Below, piece after piece: positions 10,159-19,050 of a DNA stretch of 64,000 nucleotides. Source of the DNA: Micromonospora musae (GTDB lineage Bacteria; Actinomycetota; Actinomycetes; Mycobacteriales; Micromonosporaceae); NCBI RefSeq assembly GCF_003626635.1, contig NZ_RAZT01000023.1:1-64000 (forward strand), given 5' to 3'. Numbering within the stretch: position 1 is the stretch's first letter; the number at the start of each line of letters is the position of its first letter. The position numbers and the translations under genes were made by a program. The notes under the pieces are model-generated. The model was not told the DNA's origin. It ran no database searches and saw only the letters and a program-made list of their open reading frames with translations.

Positions 10159-10164
10159 TATGGT
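10159..10164 (+). promoter_or_regulatory. candidate -10 box (TATGGT) of the TPR gene
   Basis: TATGGT precedes the GTG at 10190 by 25 nt, giving a short leader that carries the AGGAGG ribosome-binding site. Confidence 0.4.
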
Positions 10165-10189
10165 GTCGCCCCGGAGCAGAGGAGGCGAC

Positions 10190-11323
10190 GTGACCGACGT
10201 CGGATTCGCCGCACAGCAGCGCGCGGGGGCGCTGATGGACCTCGGGCGGCACGACGAGGCGGTGACGGTGCTGCGCGGTGTGCTGGCCGGGCAGCCCCAG
10301 CACGCCGGGGTGCTGTTCATGCTGGCCCGCTGTCACCGCGTCCTGGGCCGGTACGCCGAGGCCATGCGCCTGATCGACCAGGCGCTCGGCTTCTCCGTCA
10401 CCCAGGAGCACCTGCTCGTCGAGAAGGCCCGGATCCTGCTCGCGGCCGACCAGCCCGCCTATGCGGCCTCGGCCGCGCACGCCGCGCTGGAACGGTCACC
10501 GGGCTCCTGGGAGGCGCACGCCCTGCTGGCCGAGGCGCTCCTCGCCCTCGGCAACCCCACCCGCGTCGTGGTCGCCCGTCGGCACGCCGACACCGCGCTG
10601 GAGCTCGCCCCGCAGGTCCCCACCGCGCACCTGCTCGACGCCCTGCTGCACATCCGCATGGGTCGGCTGCGCGCCGCCCGCGCGGCCTGTGGTCGGGCGT
10701 TGGCGCTGGACCCGTCGTTCGAGCCGGCCCTGCACCAGCTCGCCCTGCTCGACGCCGGGCAGGACCGCACCGGCCGGGCCGCCCGCGGCTTCACCGCGAC
10801 GCTCGCCGCCGATCCGCAGGACGGGCCGGCGGCCGTACGGCACGCGGTGACCGCCGCCGCGCTGTGGTGGCGGCTCTTCGACGCGGTGACGCTCGCCGCC
10901 GTGGCGCACTGGGCGCTCTTCGCGCTGCTCACCGACGTGGGCCGCCCCGTGCGGCTCGGCACCGCGCTGCTCGTCCTGCCGGTGCTGGCCGCGGCGGCGC
11001 TACTGAACCGGCGACGGCAACCGGCGGCGCTGCGGTGGCAGCTGCGCCGGCAGCTCGGCTGCCGCACGGTCGTGGTCTGCCTGGCGCTGACAGTGCTCGC
11101 CGCGGCGGGGCTGCTGGTCAACGGTCTCGCCACCGCGACGGAGAGCCCGGCCGGCGCAGTGGCCGGCCTGCTCCTGGGCCCGGCCGGCCTGGTCCTCGTC
11201 GTCCGCCTGGTGCGGCAGCTGGGCCGCCGGGCCGGCCCAGCGCTCCGCTGGCTCGGTTACCAGGTCTGGACGAGGCTCGCCGCCCGCACCACCCTCACCG
11301 TCGCCGCCGACCCGAGGCGCTGA
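10190..11323 (+). CDS. TPR-repeat membrane protein
   Basis: A 377-aa protein with an N-terminal tetratricopeptide region (about residues 1-210). Repeats are visible in RAGALMDLGRHDEAVTVLRG, LARCHRVLGRYAEAMRLIDQ, HALLAEALLAL and ALLHIRMGRLRAARAACGRA. After it come about four membrane segments, including VTLAAVAHWALFALL, LGTALLVLPVLAAAALL, VVVCLALTVLAAAGLLV and VAGLLLGPAGLVLVV. The GTG at 10190 is set by AGGAGG 5 nt upstream; longer in-frame extensions run antisense-like through galK and are rejected. TPR domains mediate protein-protein contacts, so a membrane-anchored scaffold is likely; partners unknown. Confidence 0.8.
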   Translation: MTDVGFAAQQRAGALMDLGRHDEAVTVLRGVLAGQPQHAGVLFMLARCHRVLGRYAEAMRLIDQALGFSVTQEHLLVEKARILLAADQPAYAASAAHAALERSPGSWEAHALLAEALLALGNPTRVVVARRHADTALELAPQVPTAHLLDALLHIRMGRLRAARAACGRALALDPSFEPALHQLALLDAGQDRTGRAARGFTATLAADPQDGPAAVRHAVTAAALWWRLFDAVTLAAVAHWALFALLTDVGRPVRLGTALLVLPVLAAAALLNRRRQPAALRWQLRRQLGCRTVVVCLALTVLAAAGLLVNGLATATESPAGAVAGLLLGPAGLVLVVRLVRQLGRRAGPALRWLGYQVWTRLAARTTLTVAADPRR

Positions 11324-11347
11324 CCGTCGGCGCCCCGGACCGCTGCC

Positions 11348-12670
11348 TCAACCCGCCTCGACGATCATGCCGGCGCCGACCGTCCGGTTGGTCGTCTCGT
11401 CGATGATGACGAAACCGCCAGTGGTGCGGTTCCGGCGGTACTCGTCGGCGAGCAGCGGCACCGTGGTCCGCAGCCGGACCCGGCCGATCTCGTTGAGCCG
11501 CAGCTCACCCGCCGACTCGTCGCGGTGCAGCGAGTTGATGTCGAGCCGGTAGTGCAGGCCGCGCACGATCGCGCGCGCCGAGCGGGTGGTGTGCTTGATC
11601 GCGTACTTGCCGCCGACCTGCAACGGGCGGGTCTCGTCCATCCAGCAGACCATCGCCTCGATGTCCTGCGCCACCGCCGGCGCGTTGTTCGGCCGGCAGA
11701 TCAGGTCGCCCCGGGAGATGTCGATCTCGTCGGTCAGCCGTACCGTGACCGACATCGGCGGGAACGCCTCCGCGACCGGCCCGTCGGCGGTCTCCACCGA
11801 CGCGATCCGGCTGGTGAAGCCCGACGGCAGCACCATCACCTCGTCACCCGCCTTGAGCACCCCCGAGGCGACCTGACCCGCGTAGCCCCGGTAGTCGGTG
11901 ACGGTGGTGGACTGCGGACGGATCACGTACTGCACCGGGAACCGCACGTCGACCAGGTTGCGGTCACTCGCGATGTGCACCCGCTCCAGGTGGTGCAGCA
12001 GCGCCGGGCCCTCGTACCACGGCATGTTCGGCGACCGGCTGACGATGTTGTCGCCGTTGAGCGCGGAGACCGGTACCACCGTCAGATCCGGCACGTCGAG
12101 CTTCGCGGCGAACGCGGTGAACTCGTCCGCGATCCGCTCGAAGACGTCCTGGGAGAAGTCGACCAGGTCCATCTTGTTGACACAGAGCACCAGGTGCGGC
12201 ACGCGCAGCAGGGAGCAGAGGAAGGCGTGCCGGCGGGACTGCTCCACCAGGCCCTTGCGGGCGTCGACCAGGATCAGCGCCAGGTCCGCCGTGGACGCCC
12301 CGGTGACCATGTTCCGGGTGTACTGGATGTGCCCCGGGGTGTCGGCGATGATGAACTTCCGCCGCGGCGTGGCGAAGTACCGGTACGCCACGTCGATGGT
12401 GATGCCCTGCTCCCGCTCCGCCCGCAGGCCGTCGGTGAGCAGCGCCAGGTTCGTGTACTCGTCGCCCCGTGCGGCGCTGACCGCCTCCACCGCGGCCAAC
12501 TGGTCGGTGAAGAGCGACTTCGTGTCATAGAGCAGCCGGCCGATCAGCGTCGACTTGCCGTCGTCCACGCTGCCCGCGGTGGCGAAGCGCAGCAGGTCCA
12601 TGCGTCGGGGGGCGGGTTCGCCACCGGTGGCGGCGTCCGCGCCGGGCGACGCGGTGGTCTCGACGGTCAT
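11348..12670 (-). CDS. cysN: sulfate adenylyltransferase subunit 1 (GTPase)
   Basis: A 440-aa translation-factor-like GTPase that drives adenylylation of sulfate by CysD to form APS. The P-loop is GSVDDGKSTLIGRLL, followed by the switch region EQGITIDVAYRYF, DTPGHIQYTRNM and NKMDLVDF. The C-terminal beta-barrels end with GGFVIIDETTNRTVGAG. There is no fused APS kinase (CysC) domain after the barrels. Its start overlaps the cysD stop (ATG at 12670, stop at 12672-12670), so the two subunits are coupled. Confidence 0.96.
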   Translation of the reverse strand: MTVETTASPGADAATGGEPAPRRMDLLRFATAGSVDDGKSTLIGRLLYDTKSLFTDQLAAVEAVSAARGDEYTNLALLTDGLRAEREQGITIDVAYRYFATPRRKFIIADTPGHIQYTRNMVTGASTADLALILVDARKGLVEQSRRHAFLCSLLRVPHLVLCVNKMDLVDFSQDVFERIADEFTAFAAKLDVPDLTVVPVSALNGDNIVSRSPNMPWYEGPALLHHLERVHIASDRNLVDVRFPVQYVIRPQSTTVTDYRGYAGQVASGVLKAGDEVMVLPSGFTSRIASVETADGPVAEAFPPMSVTVRLTDEIDISRGDLICRPNNAPAVAQDIEAMVCWMDETRPLQVGGKYAIKHTTRSARAIVRGLHYRLDINSLHRDESAGELRLNEIGRVRLRTTVPLLADEYRRNRTTGGFVIIDETTNRTVGAGMIVEAG

Positions 12671-13578
12671 CAGAAGTAGCCCTCCCGCTTGCGGTCCTCC
12701 ATGGCGGCCTCGCTGACCCGGTCGTCACCACGGGTCGCGCCCCGCTCGGTGATCCGGGTCGCCGCCACCTCCTCGATGACCTTCTCCACCGTGTCCGCGT
12801 CGGAGCGCACCGCTGCCGTGCAGGACGCGTCGCCCACCGTGCGGTACCGCACCCGCTCCTTGAACAACTCCTCGCCGGCCCGCGGCCGGAGGAACTCGTT
12901 GACCGCGTAGAGCATCCCGTCGCGCTCGATCATCTCGCGCTCGTGCGCGTAGTAGATCGCCGGCAACGGGATCCGCTCCCGCGCGATGTAGTGCCAGACG
13001 TCCAGCTCCGTCCAGTTGGAGAGCGGGAAGACCCGGATCGACTCACCCGGATGGTGCCGGCCGTTGTAGAGCGCCCACAACTCCGGACGCTGGTTCTTCG
13101 GATCCCACTGGCCGAACTCGTCACGGAAGCTGAACACCCGCTCCTTCGCGCGGGCCTTCTCCTCGTCGCGCCGCGCGCCGCCGAAGAGGGCGTCGAAGCG
13201 GTGCTGCTCCACCGCCGCCAGCAGCACCGGGGTCTGGATCCGGTTCCGCGTCCCGTCCGGCGACTCGCGGACCACGCCGCGCGCCAGCGCCTCCGGCACG
13301 CTCGCCACCACCAGCTGCAGCCCGAGCTCCGCCACCCGCTGGTCGCGGTACTCCAGGACCTCCGGGAAGTTGTGCCCGGTGTCCACATGCATCACCGGGA
13401 AGGGCACGTTCGCCGGGGCGAACGCCTTCTGCGCCAGGCGCAGCATCACGATCGAATCCTTGCCGCCCGAGAAGAGCAGCACCGGCCGCTCCATCTCGGC
13501 GACCACCTCACGCATCACGAAGATGCTCTCCGCCTCCAACGCGTCCAGGTGGGAGACCTGGTAGGCGGGCGCGGTCAT
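12670..13578 (-). CDS. cysD: sulfate adenylyltransferase subunit 2
   Basis: A 302-aa ATP-sulfurylase catalytic subunit of the adenine-nucleotide alpha-hydrolase family. The PP-loop is SGGKDSIVMLRLA. HVDTGHNFPEVLEYRD, FGGARRDEEKARAKER and FPLSNWTELDVWHYI are diagnostic, and the C-terminus GDDRVSEAAMEDRKREGYF is canonical. The ATG at 13578 is preferred to an upstream in-frame extension that has no similarity and overlaps the cysQ side. It forms an operon with cysN and, 74 nt upstream, cysQ. Confidence 0.96.
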   Translation of the reverse strand: MTAPAYQVSHLDALEAESIFVMREVVAEMERPVLLFSGGKDSIVMLRLAQKAFAPANVPFPVMHVDTGHNFPEVLEYRDQRVAELGLQLVVASVPEALARGVVRESPDGTRNRIQTPVLLAAVEQHRFDALFGGARRDEEKARAKERVFSFRDEFGQWDPKNQRPELWALYNGRHHPGESIRVFPLSNWTELDVWHYIARERIPLPAIYYAHEREMIERDGMLYAVNEFLRPRAGEELFKERVRYRTVGDASCTAAVRSDADTVEKVIEEVAATRITERGATRGDDRVSEAAMEDRKREGYF

Positions 13579-13652
13579 GACCCGGGCTCGATTCGCTCGC
13601 TCATCCGATTTCCAGACCTTTCCGGTCGGGGAAGTCAAGAACTGGGCACAGG

Positions 13653-14483
13653 CTACCCGGAATGCCTCTGCAGCGCCGCAAGCAACCGGGGGGCGAGATC
13701 CCGACGACACACCAGCAGGTCGGGCAGGCGTGGATCCGCTTCGTTGTATTTCAGCGCAGAACCGTCGATCCGGGAAGCGTGCAGTCCGGTGGCCGTCGCC
13801 ACAGCGACCGGCGCGGCCGAATCCCACTCGTACTGGCCACCCGCGTGGATGTACGCGTCCACCTCACCGGTCACCACCGCGGCGATCTTCGCGCCCGCCG
13901 AACCCATCGGCACCAGGTGCGCCCCCACGTCGTCGGCCAGATCGGTGAGGAACACCGGCGGCCGGCTCCGGCTCGCCGCCAACCGGATCATCCGGCTACC
14001 GGCCGCCGCCGCCTCCACCGTCATCGGCGGGTACGCCGGCGGGTAGTCCGTGGCCAGCACCCGCTGCTGCGCGGGCAACCCCACCGCGCCGGCCACCAGC
14101 CCGTGCGGGCTCGCCGCGCTACGCGACCAGAGCGCCACGTGCACCGCCCAGTCCGACCGCCCGTCCTCGGCGTACTCCCGGGTGCCGTCCAGCGGATCGA
14201 CGATCCACACCCGCTCCGCGGCCAGCCGGGACACCCCCTCGGGGGTCAGCTCCGCCGCCCAGGCCAACCGCGACCCCTCGTCCTCCTCCGAGAGCACCGC
14301 GTCGCCGGGACGCCACTTCGCCAGCTCGGTGCGGATCAGCTCGTGCGAGACCTTGTCCCCCGCCGACTTCAACGCGCCCGGATCGGCGAAACCCAGCTCC
14401 GCGCGCAACGCCAGCAGCGCCTGACCCGCCCGGGCCGCGAGCCACCGGGCGAACGCGCCGTCGATCGTCGGAGGACTGTCCAT
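13653..14483 (-). CDS. cysQ: 3'(2'),5'-bisphosphate nucleotidase
   Basis: A 276-aa inositol-monophosphatase-like phosphatase that converts PAP to AMP and thereby relieves inhibition of sulfate assimilation. Metal-ligand motifs are VLSEEDEG, WIVDPLDGTREY and, near the C-terminus, YEWDSAAPVAVATATGL. The ATG at 14483 is supported by GGGAG 7 nt upstream. Placement directly upstream of cysD-cysN fits the role in PAPS metabolism. A relaxed inositol phosphatase is the alternative, but the context favours CysQ. Confidence 0.93.
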   Translation of the reverse strand: MDSPPTIDGAFARWLAARAGQALLALRAELGFADPGALKSAGDKVSHELIRTELAKWRPGDAVLSEEDEGSRLAWAAELTPEGVSRLAAERVWIVDPLDGTREYAEDGRSDWAVHVALWSRSAASPHGLVAGAVGLPAQQRVLATDYPPAYPPMTVEAAAAGSRMIRLAASRSRPPVFLTDLADDVGAHLVPMGSAGAKIAAVVTGEVDAYIHAGGQYEWDSAAPVAVATATGLHASRIDGSALKYNEADPRLPDLLVCRRDLAPRLLAALQRHSG

Positions 14484-14606
14484 GGTCCGCTCCCGTCGCC
14501 TCGCCACGGCCCGGTTCGTCCCCCGCGACCCGCGCCGCCGGTCGCCACACATCGAAAGGCGCAGACTACCGGCCCGCAGCCGCCGAACGGGTACGCCCCG
14601 CCCGCG

Positions 14607-15197
14607 TCAGGCGCCGTGGTACAGGTTCTGCGTCGGCTCCACGCCTCGGGTGACGACCGACTCCACCACGTCAGCGGCCCGATCGACCAGGAACTCGAGT
14701 TCCTTACGCTCGACCGCGCTGAAATCCGACAGTACGAAGTCGGCCGGATCCTGCCGTCCCGGTGGCCGGCCGATGCCGAACCGGACCCGGACGTACTCCT
14801 TCGTACCGAGCGACTTGGTCATCGAACGCAACCCGTTGTGCCCGCCCTCGCCGCCGCCGCACTTCACCCGCAGCTGCCCGTACCCGATGTCCAGCTCGTC
14901 GTGGACCGCGACGACCTGCCCCGGCACCACCTTGTAGAACTGGGCCAAGGCCGCCACCGGCCCACCGGAGAGGTTCATGTAGGTCAACGGCTTCACCAGC
15001 ACCAACCGGGGACCACCGAAACCGAGCCGACCCTCCGCGACCTCCGCCACGGCCCGCCGGTGTCGACCGAACTTCGCGCCCACCCGCTGCGCGAGCAGCT
15101 CCGCCACCATGAAACCGACGTTGTGCCGGTTACCGGCGTACTCCCGACCCGGGTTGCCCAGGCCGACCACCAGCCACGGCCCCGCCTCGTCCGTCAC
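14607..15197 (-). CDS. pth: peptidyl-tRNA hydrolase
   Basis: A 196-aa Pth that frees tRNA from peptidyl-tRNA dropped by ribosomes. The signature GLGNPGREYAGNRHNVGF contains the catalytic His. KPLTYMNLSG, VVAVHDELD and GGGEGGHNGLRS match the family. It lies downstream of rplY with a strong hairpin between the two, an arrangement common in actinobacteria. Length is normal and the GTG/ATG at 15197 is the only sensible start. Confidence 0.96.
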   Translation of the reverse strand: MTDEAGPWLVVGLGNPGREYAGNRHNVGFMVAELLAQRVGAKFGRHRRAVAEVAEGRLGFGGPRLVLVKPLTYMNLSGGPVAALAQFYKVVPGQVVAVHDELDIGYGQLRVKCGGGEGGHNGLRSMTKSLGTKEYVRVRFGIGRPPGRQDPADFVLSDFSAVERKELEFLVDRAADVVESVVTRGVEPTQNLYHGA

Positions 15198-15239
15198 GAC
15201 CCAACCTTTCCACGTCCCACCGACCCGACCCCGATACGC

Positions 15240-15273
15240 CGACAGGCGCCCCCGAACGCGGGGACGCCTGTCG
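15240..15273. terminator. hairpin between rplY and pth
   Basis: CGACAGGCG at 15240-15248 pairs with CGCCTGTCG at 15265-15273, with an inner CCCCG/CGGGG stem. It lies between rplY and pth and could be a terminator or a processing/attenuation structure, since both genes are on the minus strand. Confidence 0.6.
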
Positions 15274-15292
15274 CACGTGAAAACCGACCGGA

Positions 15293-15991
15293 TCAGGCCC
15301 CGGTACGCGCCTCGGCGTTCTCCTCGCCCTCGGCAGCCGGAGCGGCCTCGGCGCCCTCCGAAGCCTCGGTGACCTCGCCGACCTCGGCCTCGGCCTCCTC
15401 GGTGGCCTCCTCGACCTCGGGCAGCGTCGCCTCGAGCTGCTCCGCGGTCGGGGCGGCGGTCACCGTGGCGACCGGCAGCTCCGGGTCGGCGGCCAGCTCG
15501 ACGCCCGCCGGGAGGGTCACGTCGCCCGCGGTGACCTGCGCACCCGGCTCGGCGCCCTCGATCGACGCCTCCAGGTGGTCCGGCACCTTGGTGGCGTCGG
15601 CGGTCACCGAGAGGGTGTCGTGGTCGTGCACGATCAGCGTGTCCTTCGCGGCCTCGCCGGTCAGCTCGACCGGGACCTCGACGGTGACCTTCTCGCCGCG
15701 GCGGACGAGCAGCAGGTCGACGTGCTCGAAGGTGTCCTTGATCGGGTCACGCTGAATCGCCTTCGGCAGCGCCAGCACCTGGGTGCCGTCGCTCACCTCG
15801 ATCGCGAAGAGCTGGTTCGCGCCGCCCTTGCGGATCGCGGCAGCGAACTCGCGGGACGGCAGCGCGATGTGCTTCGGCTTCTCGCCGTGGCCGTACAGCA
15901 CGGCGGGCACCTTGCCGGCCCGGCGGGTACGACGGGCACCACCCTTGCCGAACTCGGTACGGGGCTCGGCGCTGATCTTTACCTCGGACAC
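15293..15991 (-). CDS. rplY: 50S ribosomal protein L25 (CTC family, long form)
   Basis: A 232-aa general-stress L25/CTC protein that binds 5S rRNA. The L25 domain (about 1-95) includes TEFGKGGARRTRRAGKVPAV and VLYGHGEKPKHIALP. The TL5-like C-terminal beta domain (about 96-185) has VEVPVELTGEAAKDT. An acidic Glu/Ala-rich tail (about 186-232) ends the protein, as usual in actinobacteria. The GTG at 15991 is chosen over an ATG-type extension to 16066 because AGGAG lies 9 nt upstream and the protein then starts at VSEVKISAEPR, the family N-terminus. Confidence 0.94.
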   Translation of the reverse strand: MSEVKISAEPRTEFGKGGARRTRRAGKVPAVLYGHGEKPKHIALPSREFAAAIRKGGANQLFAIEVSDGTQVLALPKAIQRDPIKDTFEHVDLLLVRRGEKVTVEVPVELTGEAAKDTLIVHDHDTLSVTADATKVPDHLEASIEGAEPGAQVTAGDVTLPAGVELAADPELPVATVTAAPTAEQLEATLPEVEEATEEAEAEVGEVTEASEGAEAAPAAEGEENAEARTGA

Positions 15992-16166
15992 GGGGAAACT
16001 CCTGATGCTTCGCTGCGGCGGTTTGTCGACTGGCGGTGCTGGGGCGAGGGGCTCGCTGGGGCTCATGCGTCATGAACGACTGCCCGGAGCACCGCGTCGA
16101 TGACGGTGCCTCCGTGCGGCGCTTCCTCAGCGGCCCGCCGGGCACCCTCGCCGTGGCAACCGCACT

Positions 16167-16172
16167 AGTCTA
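16167..16172 (-). promoter_or_regulatory. candidate -10 box (TAGACT) for rplY
   Basis: TAGACT on the minus strand, within the 297-nt gap between prs and rplY, would give a leader of about 170 nt. I see no defined riboswitch in that leader; the rest of the gap (15992-16288) shows no gene. Confidence 0.3.
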
Positions 16173-16288
16173 CCCGAGCGAAATCCCGGCTCTCCGCCAG
16201 TCCCCATATCACCGCCGGCTACGCCTCGCAGGTCAGCTCCGCCGGCTCCGGCGGCCGGCCACGACGACCGCCGGAGACGCGACAGAAC

Positions 16289-17269
16289 TCAGCTGAGACC
16301 GCCGAAGAGCGTGGTCACCGAACCGTCGTCGAAGACCTCGCGGATCGCCCGGGCGAGCAGCGGCGCGATCGACAGCACGGTGATCTTGTCGAGCTGCTTC
16401 TCCGGCGGCAGCGGCAGCGTGTTGGTCACCACGACCTCGCTGATCGGGCTGTTCTTCAACCGCTCCGTCGCCGGATCGCTCAGCAGCGCGTGCGTCGACG
16501 CGACGATCACGTCGGCGGCGCCGGACTCCTTGAGGATGTCCGCCGCCTTGCAGATCGTGCCGCCCGTGTCGATCATGTCGTCCACGATCAGGCAGACCCG
16601 ACCCTCGACGTCACCGACCACCCGGTTCGCCACCACCTGGTTCGGCTTCAGCGGGTCCCGGGTCTTGTGGATGAAGGCCAGCGGACAACCGCCCAGCCGG
16701 TCCGTCCAGCGCTCGGCGACCCGCACCCGGCCCGAGTCCGGCGCGACCACCGTCATCGGCCGGCCGGCGTACTGCCGCTCGACGTACTCGGCCAGCACGT
16801 CCATCGCGAAGAGGTGATCGACCGGACCGTCGAAGAAACCCTGGATCTGCGCGGTGTGCAGATCCACGGTGAGGATCCGGTTCGCCCCCGCGGTCTTCAG
16901 CAGGTCGGCGATCAACCGGGCCGAGATCGGCTCCCGGCCCCGGTGCTTCTTGTCCTGCCGCGCGTACGGGTAGAACGGCAGGACCACGGTGATCCGCTTG
17001 GCCGAGCCGCGCTTCAGCGCGTCGATCATGATCAGGGTCTCCATGACCCAGGTGTTCACGCCGTGCGTGACGGACTGCACCACGAAGGCGTCCGAACCAC
17101 GCACCGAGTCGCGATACCGGACGAAGATCTCGCCGTTGGCGAAGTCGTACGCGTCGGTGGGCGTCGGGGCGACGCCGAGCACCTCCCCGATCTCCTTGGC
17201 CAGCTCCGGAAAGCCACGTCCGGTGAAGAGCATCAGGCTCTTGCGGTTTTCAGCGACGATGCTGCCCAT
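16289..17269 (-). CDS. prs: ribose-phosphate pyrophosphokinase
   Basis: A 326-aa PRPP synthase that makes phosphoribosyl pyrophosphate from ribose 5-phosphate and ATP for nucleotide, His and Trp synthesis. Visible motifs are FANGEIFVRYRDSVRG, YPYARQDKKHRGREPIS, the divalent-metal site TVDLHTAQIQGFFDGPVDHL and the PRPP loop CLIVDDMIDTGGTI. GGGAG lies 11 nt upstream of the ATG at 17269. It follows glmU on the same strand, the conserved glmU-prs order of many bacteria. Confidence 0.97.
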   Translation of the reverse strand: MGSIVAENRKSLMLFTGRGFPELAKEIGEVLGVAPTPTDAYDFANGEIFVRYRDSVRGSDAFVVQSVTHGVNTWVMETLIMIDALKRGSAKRITVVLPFYPYARQDKKHRGREPISARLIADLLKTAGANRILTVDLHTAQIQGFFDGPVDHLFAMDVLAEYVERQYAGRPMTVVAPDSGRVRVAERWTDRLGGCPLAFIHKTRDPLKPNQVVANRVVGDVEGRVCLIVDDMIDTGGTICKAADILKESGAADVIVASTHALLSDPATERLKNSPISEVVVTNTLPLPPEKQLDKITVLSIAPLLARAIREVFDDGSVTTLFGGLS

Positions 17270-17328
17270 GGGCCCGTCTGCTCCCGTTGGTCGGTGATGC
17301 CCGGCGCGCGGTGGTGGTGGGCCGGGGC

Positions 17329-18864
17329 CTAGTCGGTTGCAGTATCTCCCTCGGGTGATTCCCCGCCCAGCGCCCGGCCATCCCCGTGGATTGCCTCACC
17401 TTCGCTTGCCGCCACGGTCCCCGCCGACGCACCCTCGGCGGCACGCAGCGCCCGCTCGGCCGCCGCCGCCGACACCGTGCCGGGGCGCTTGCGCGTCACC
17501 CAGCCCTCGATCTCGCGCTGCGGCGCCCGGGTGACCCCCAACGCCCCCGGCGACACGTCCTTGCTGATCGCGCTGCCCGCCGCGATGTACGCACCGGCAC
17601 CCACCTCGACCGGCGCGATCAGGCTCGTGTCGCAGCCGATGAACGCCCCCTCGCCGACGATCGTCCGGTTCTTGTTGACCCCGTCGTAGTTCACGAAGAT
17701 CGTCGCGGCGCCGATGTTCGCCTTCGCGCCGATCGTCGCGTCCCCCACGTACGACAGGTGCGGCACCTTCGCGCCCGGCCCCACCTCGGAGTTCTTCACC
17801 TCGACGAAGGTCCCGACCTTCGACTTCTCCGCCAGGCGCGCATCCGGACGCAGGTACGCGTACGGGCCGACGCTCGCGCCCGGACCGACCTCCGCGCCCA
17901 CCGCGTGGCTGCGCAGCACCGTCGCGCCCTCGCCCACCACCGTGTCGATCAACGTCACGTCCGGGCCGACCACGGCGCCGGAGCCGACCACGGTGGCGCC
18001 GCGCAGCTGGGTGTTCTGGTCGACCACCGCGTCCCGGTCCAGCGCGACCGTCACGTCGATCCAGGTGGTCTCCGGGTCGAGCAGACTCACCCCGGTGCGC
18101 ATCCAGCCCTCGTTGATCCGGTCGCGCAGCAGCCGGCGCAGCGCCGCCAACTCGACCCGGTCGTTGCAGCCCAGCGTCTCCACGTGGTCCGGCGCGACGT
18201 GCACGGCCACCGGCTCCCCCGCCGAGTTCAGCAGGCCGAAGACGTCGGTCAGGTACTCCTCGCCCTGCTCGTTGTCGGTGGAGAGCTTGCCCAGCGCGTC
18301 CCGCAGCCGCACCACGTCGAACGCGTAGCTGCCGGCGTTGATCTCCCGGACGGCGCGCTGCGCCGGGGTGGCGTCCCGCTCCTCGACGATCTGCTCCAGC
18401 CGACCGTCGGCGGACCGCACGATCCGGCCCAGGCCGGTCGGGTCGGGCACCTCGGCGGCGAGCACCGTCGCGGCGGCGCCGGCCTGCTCGTGCGCGTGCA
18501 CCAGCGCGCTCACCGTCTCCGGGCGCAGCAGCGGCACGTCACCGTTGATCACGACGACCGTGCCGGTGGCGTCCGGTACGGCCTCCAGCGCGATCCGTAC
18601 CGCGTGACCGGTGCCGAGCTGCTCGGCCTGGAGCACCGGAACGACGTCCGGCGCGATCTCGGCGAGGTGCCCGCCGACCTGGTCGGCGCCGTGCCCGACC
18701 ACCACCACGGTCCGGTCCGCGCCCAACGGCGCCGCCGCGCTCAACACGTGGCCGAGCAGCGTACGTCCGAGCAACGGGTGCAGCACCTTGGGCAGCGCCG
18801 ATTTCATCCGTTTGCCCTCACCGGCGGCGAGCACGACGACGGTGCGATGGTGGGGCTGGGACAC
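17329..18864 (-). CDS. glmU: bifunctional GlmU (GlcN-1-P acetyltransferase / UDP-GlcNAc pyrophosphorylase)
   Basis: A 511-aa cytoplasmic enzyme that acetylates glucosamine-1-phosphate and transfers UMP to form UDP-GlcNAc for peptidoglycan. The N-terminal nucleotidyltransferase domain has LAAGEGKRMKSALPKVLHPL and VVINGDVPLL. From about residue 265 a left-handed beta-helix of hexapeptide repeats follows, with HLSYVGDATIGAKANIGAA and NKNRTIVGEGAFIGCDTSLI. About 45 Ala/Glu-rich residues extend the C-terminus beyond the helix. The GTG at 18864 has GGGAG upstream. Confidence 0.97.
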   Translation of the reverse strand: MSQPHHRTVVVLAAGEGKRMKSALPKVLHPLLGRTLLGHVLSAAAPLGADRTVVVVGHGADQVGGHLAEIAPDVVPVLQAEQLGTGHAVRIALEAVPDATGTVVVINGDVPLLRPETVSALVHAHEQAGAAATVLAAEVPDPTGLGRIVRSADGRLEQIVEERDATPAQRAVREINAGSYAFDVVRLRDALGKLSTDNEQGEEYLTDVFGLLNSAGEPVAVHVAPDHVETLGCNDRVELAALRRLLRDRINEGWMRTGVSLLDPETTWIDVTVALDRDAVVDQNTQLRGATVVGSGAVVGPDVTLIDTVVGEGATVLRSHAVGAEVGPGASVGPYAYLRPDARLAEKSKVGTFVEVKNSEVGPGAKVPHLSYVGDATIGAKANIGAATIFVNYDGVNKNRTIVGEGAFIGCDTSLIAPVEVGAGAYIAAGSAISKDVSPGALGVTRAPQREIEGWVTRKRPGTVSAAAAERALRAAEGASAGTVAASEGEAIHGDGRALGGESPEGDTATD

Positions 18865-18937
18865 GACCGGTCTCCCGTCGGGACGGCGACACTTCCGCGG
18901 TCATGCTAACCAGACCCCGAAGGCCGACGAGCAGAAG

Positions 18938-19008
18938 CTCCCGGGAGAGGACTCGAACCCCTACAATCAGGACCAAAACCTGACGTCCTGCCATTAGACG
19001 ACCCGGGA
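18938..19008 (-). tRNA. tRNA-Gln (anticodon UUG)
   Basis: A complete cloverleaf reads on the minus strand. The acceptor TCCCGGG pairs with CCCGGGA, the anticodon stem TCAGG/CCTGA encloses loop TTTTGGT with anticodon TTG, and the T arm contains GGTTCGAGTCC. CCA is not encoded. It lies 42 nt downstream of the HTH/LAGLIDADG-like gene, on the same strand. Confidence 0.95.
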
Positions 19009-19050
19009 CGGTCAAAACAGGCAAAGCCAACAGCCGTCGCCCTCTACACC

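Noticed and set aside
10461..10850. Alternative-frame ORF inside the TPR gene
   Set aside because: Composition is Arg/Pro-rich GC-frame noise; the TPR frame carries the real repeats.
14483..15292. Riboswitch or SAM/cysteine regulator upstream of the cys genes
   Set aside because: I found no structured leader or known motif in the short gaps.
16074..16288. Short plus-strand frames in the rplY-prs gap
   Set aside because: They have no start signals and no recognizable domain.
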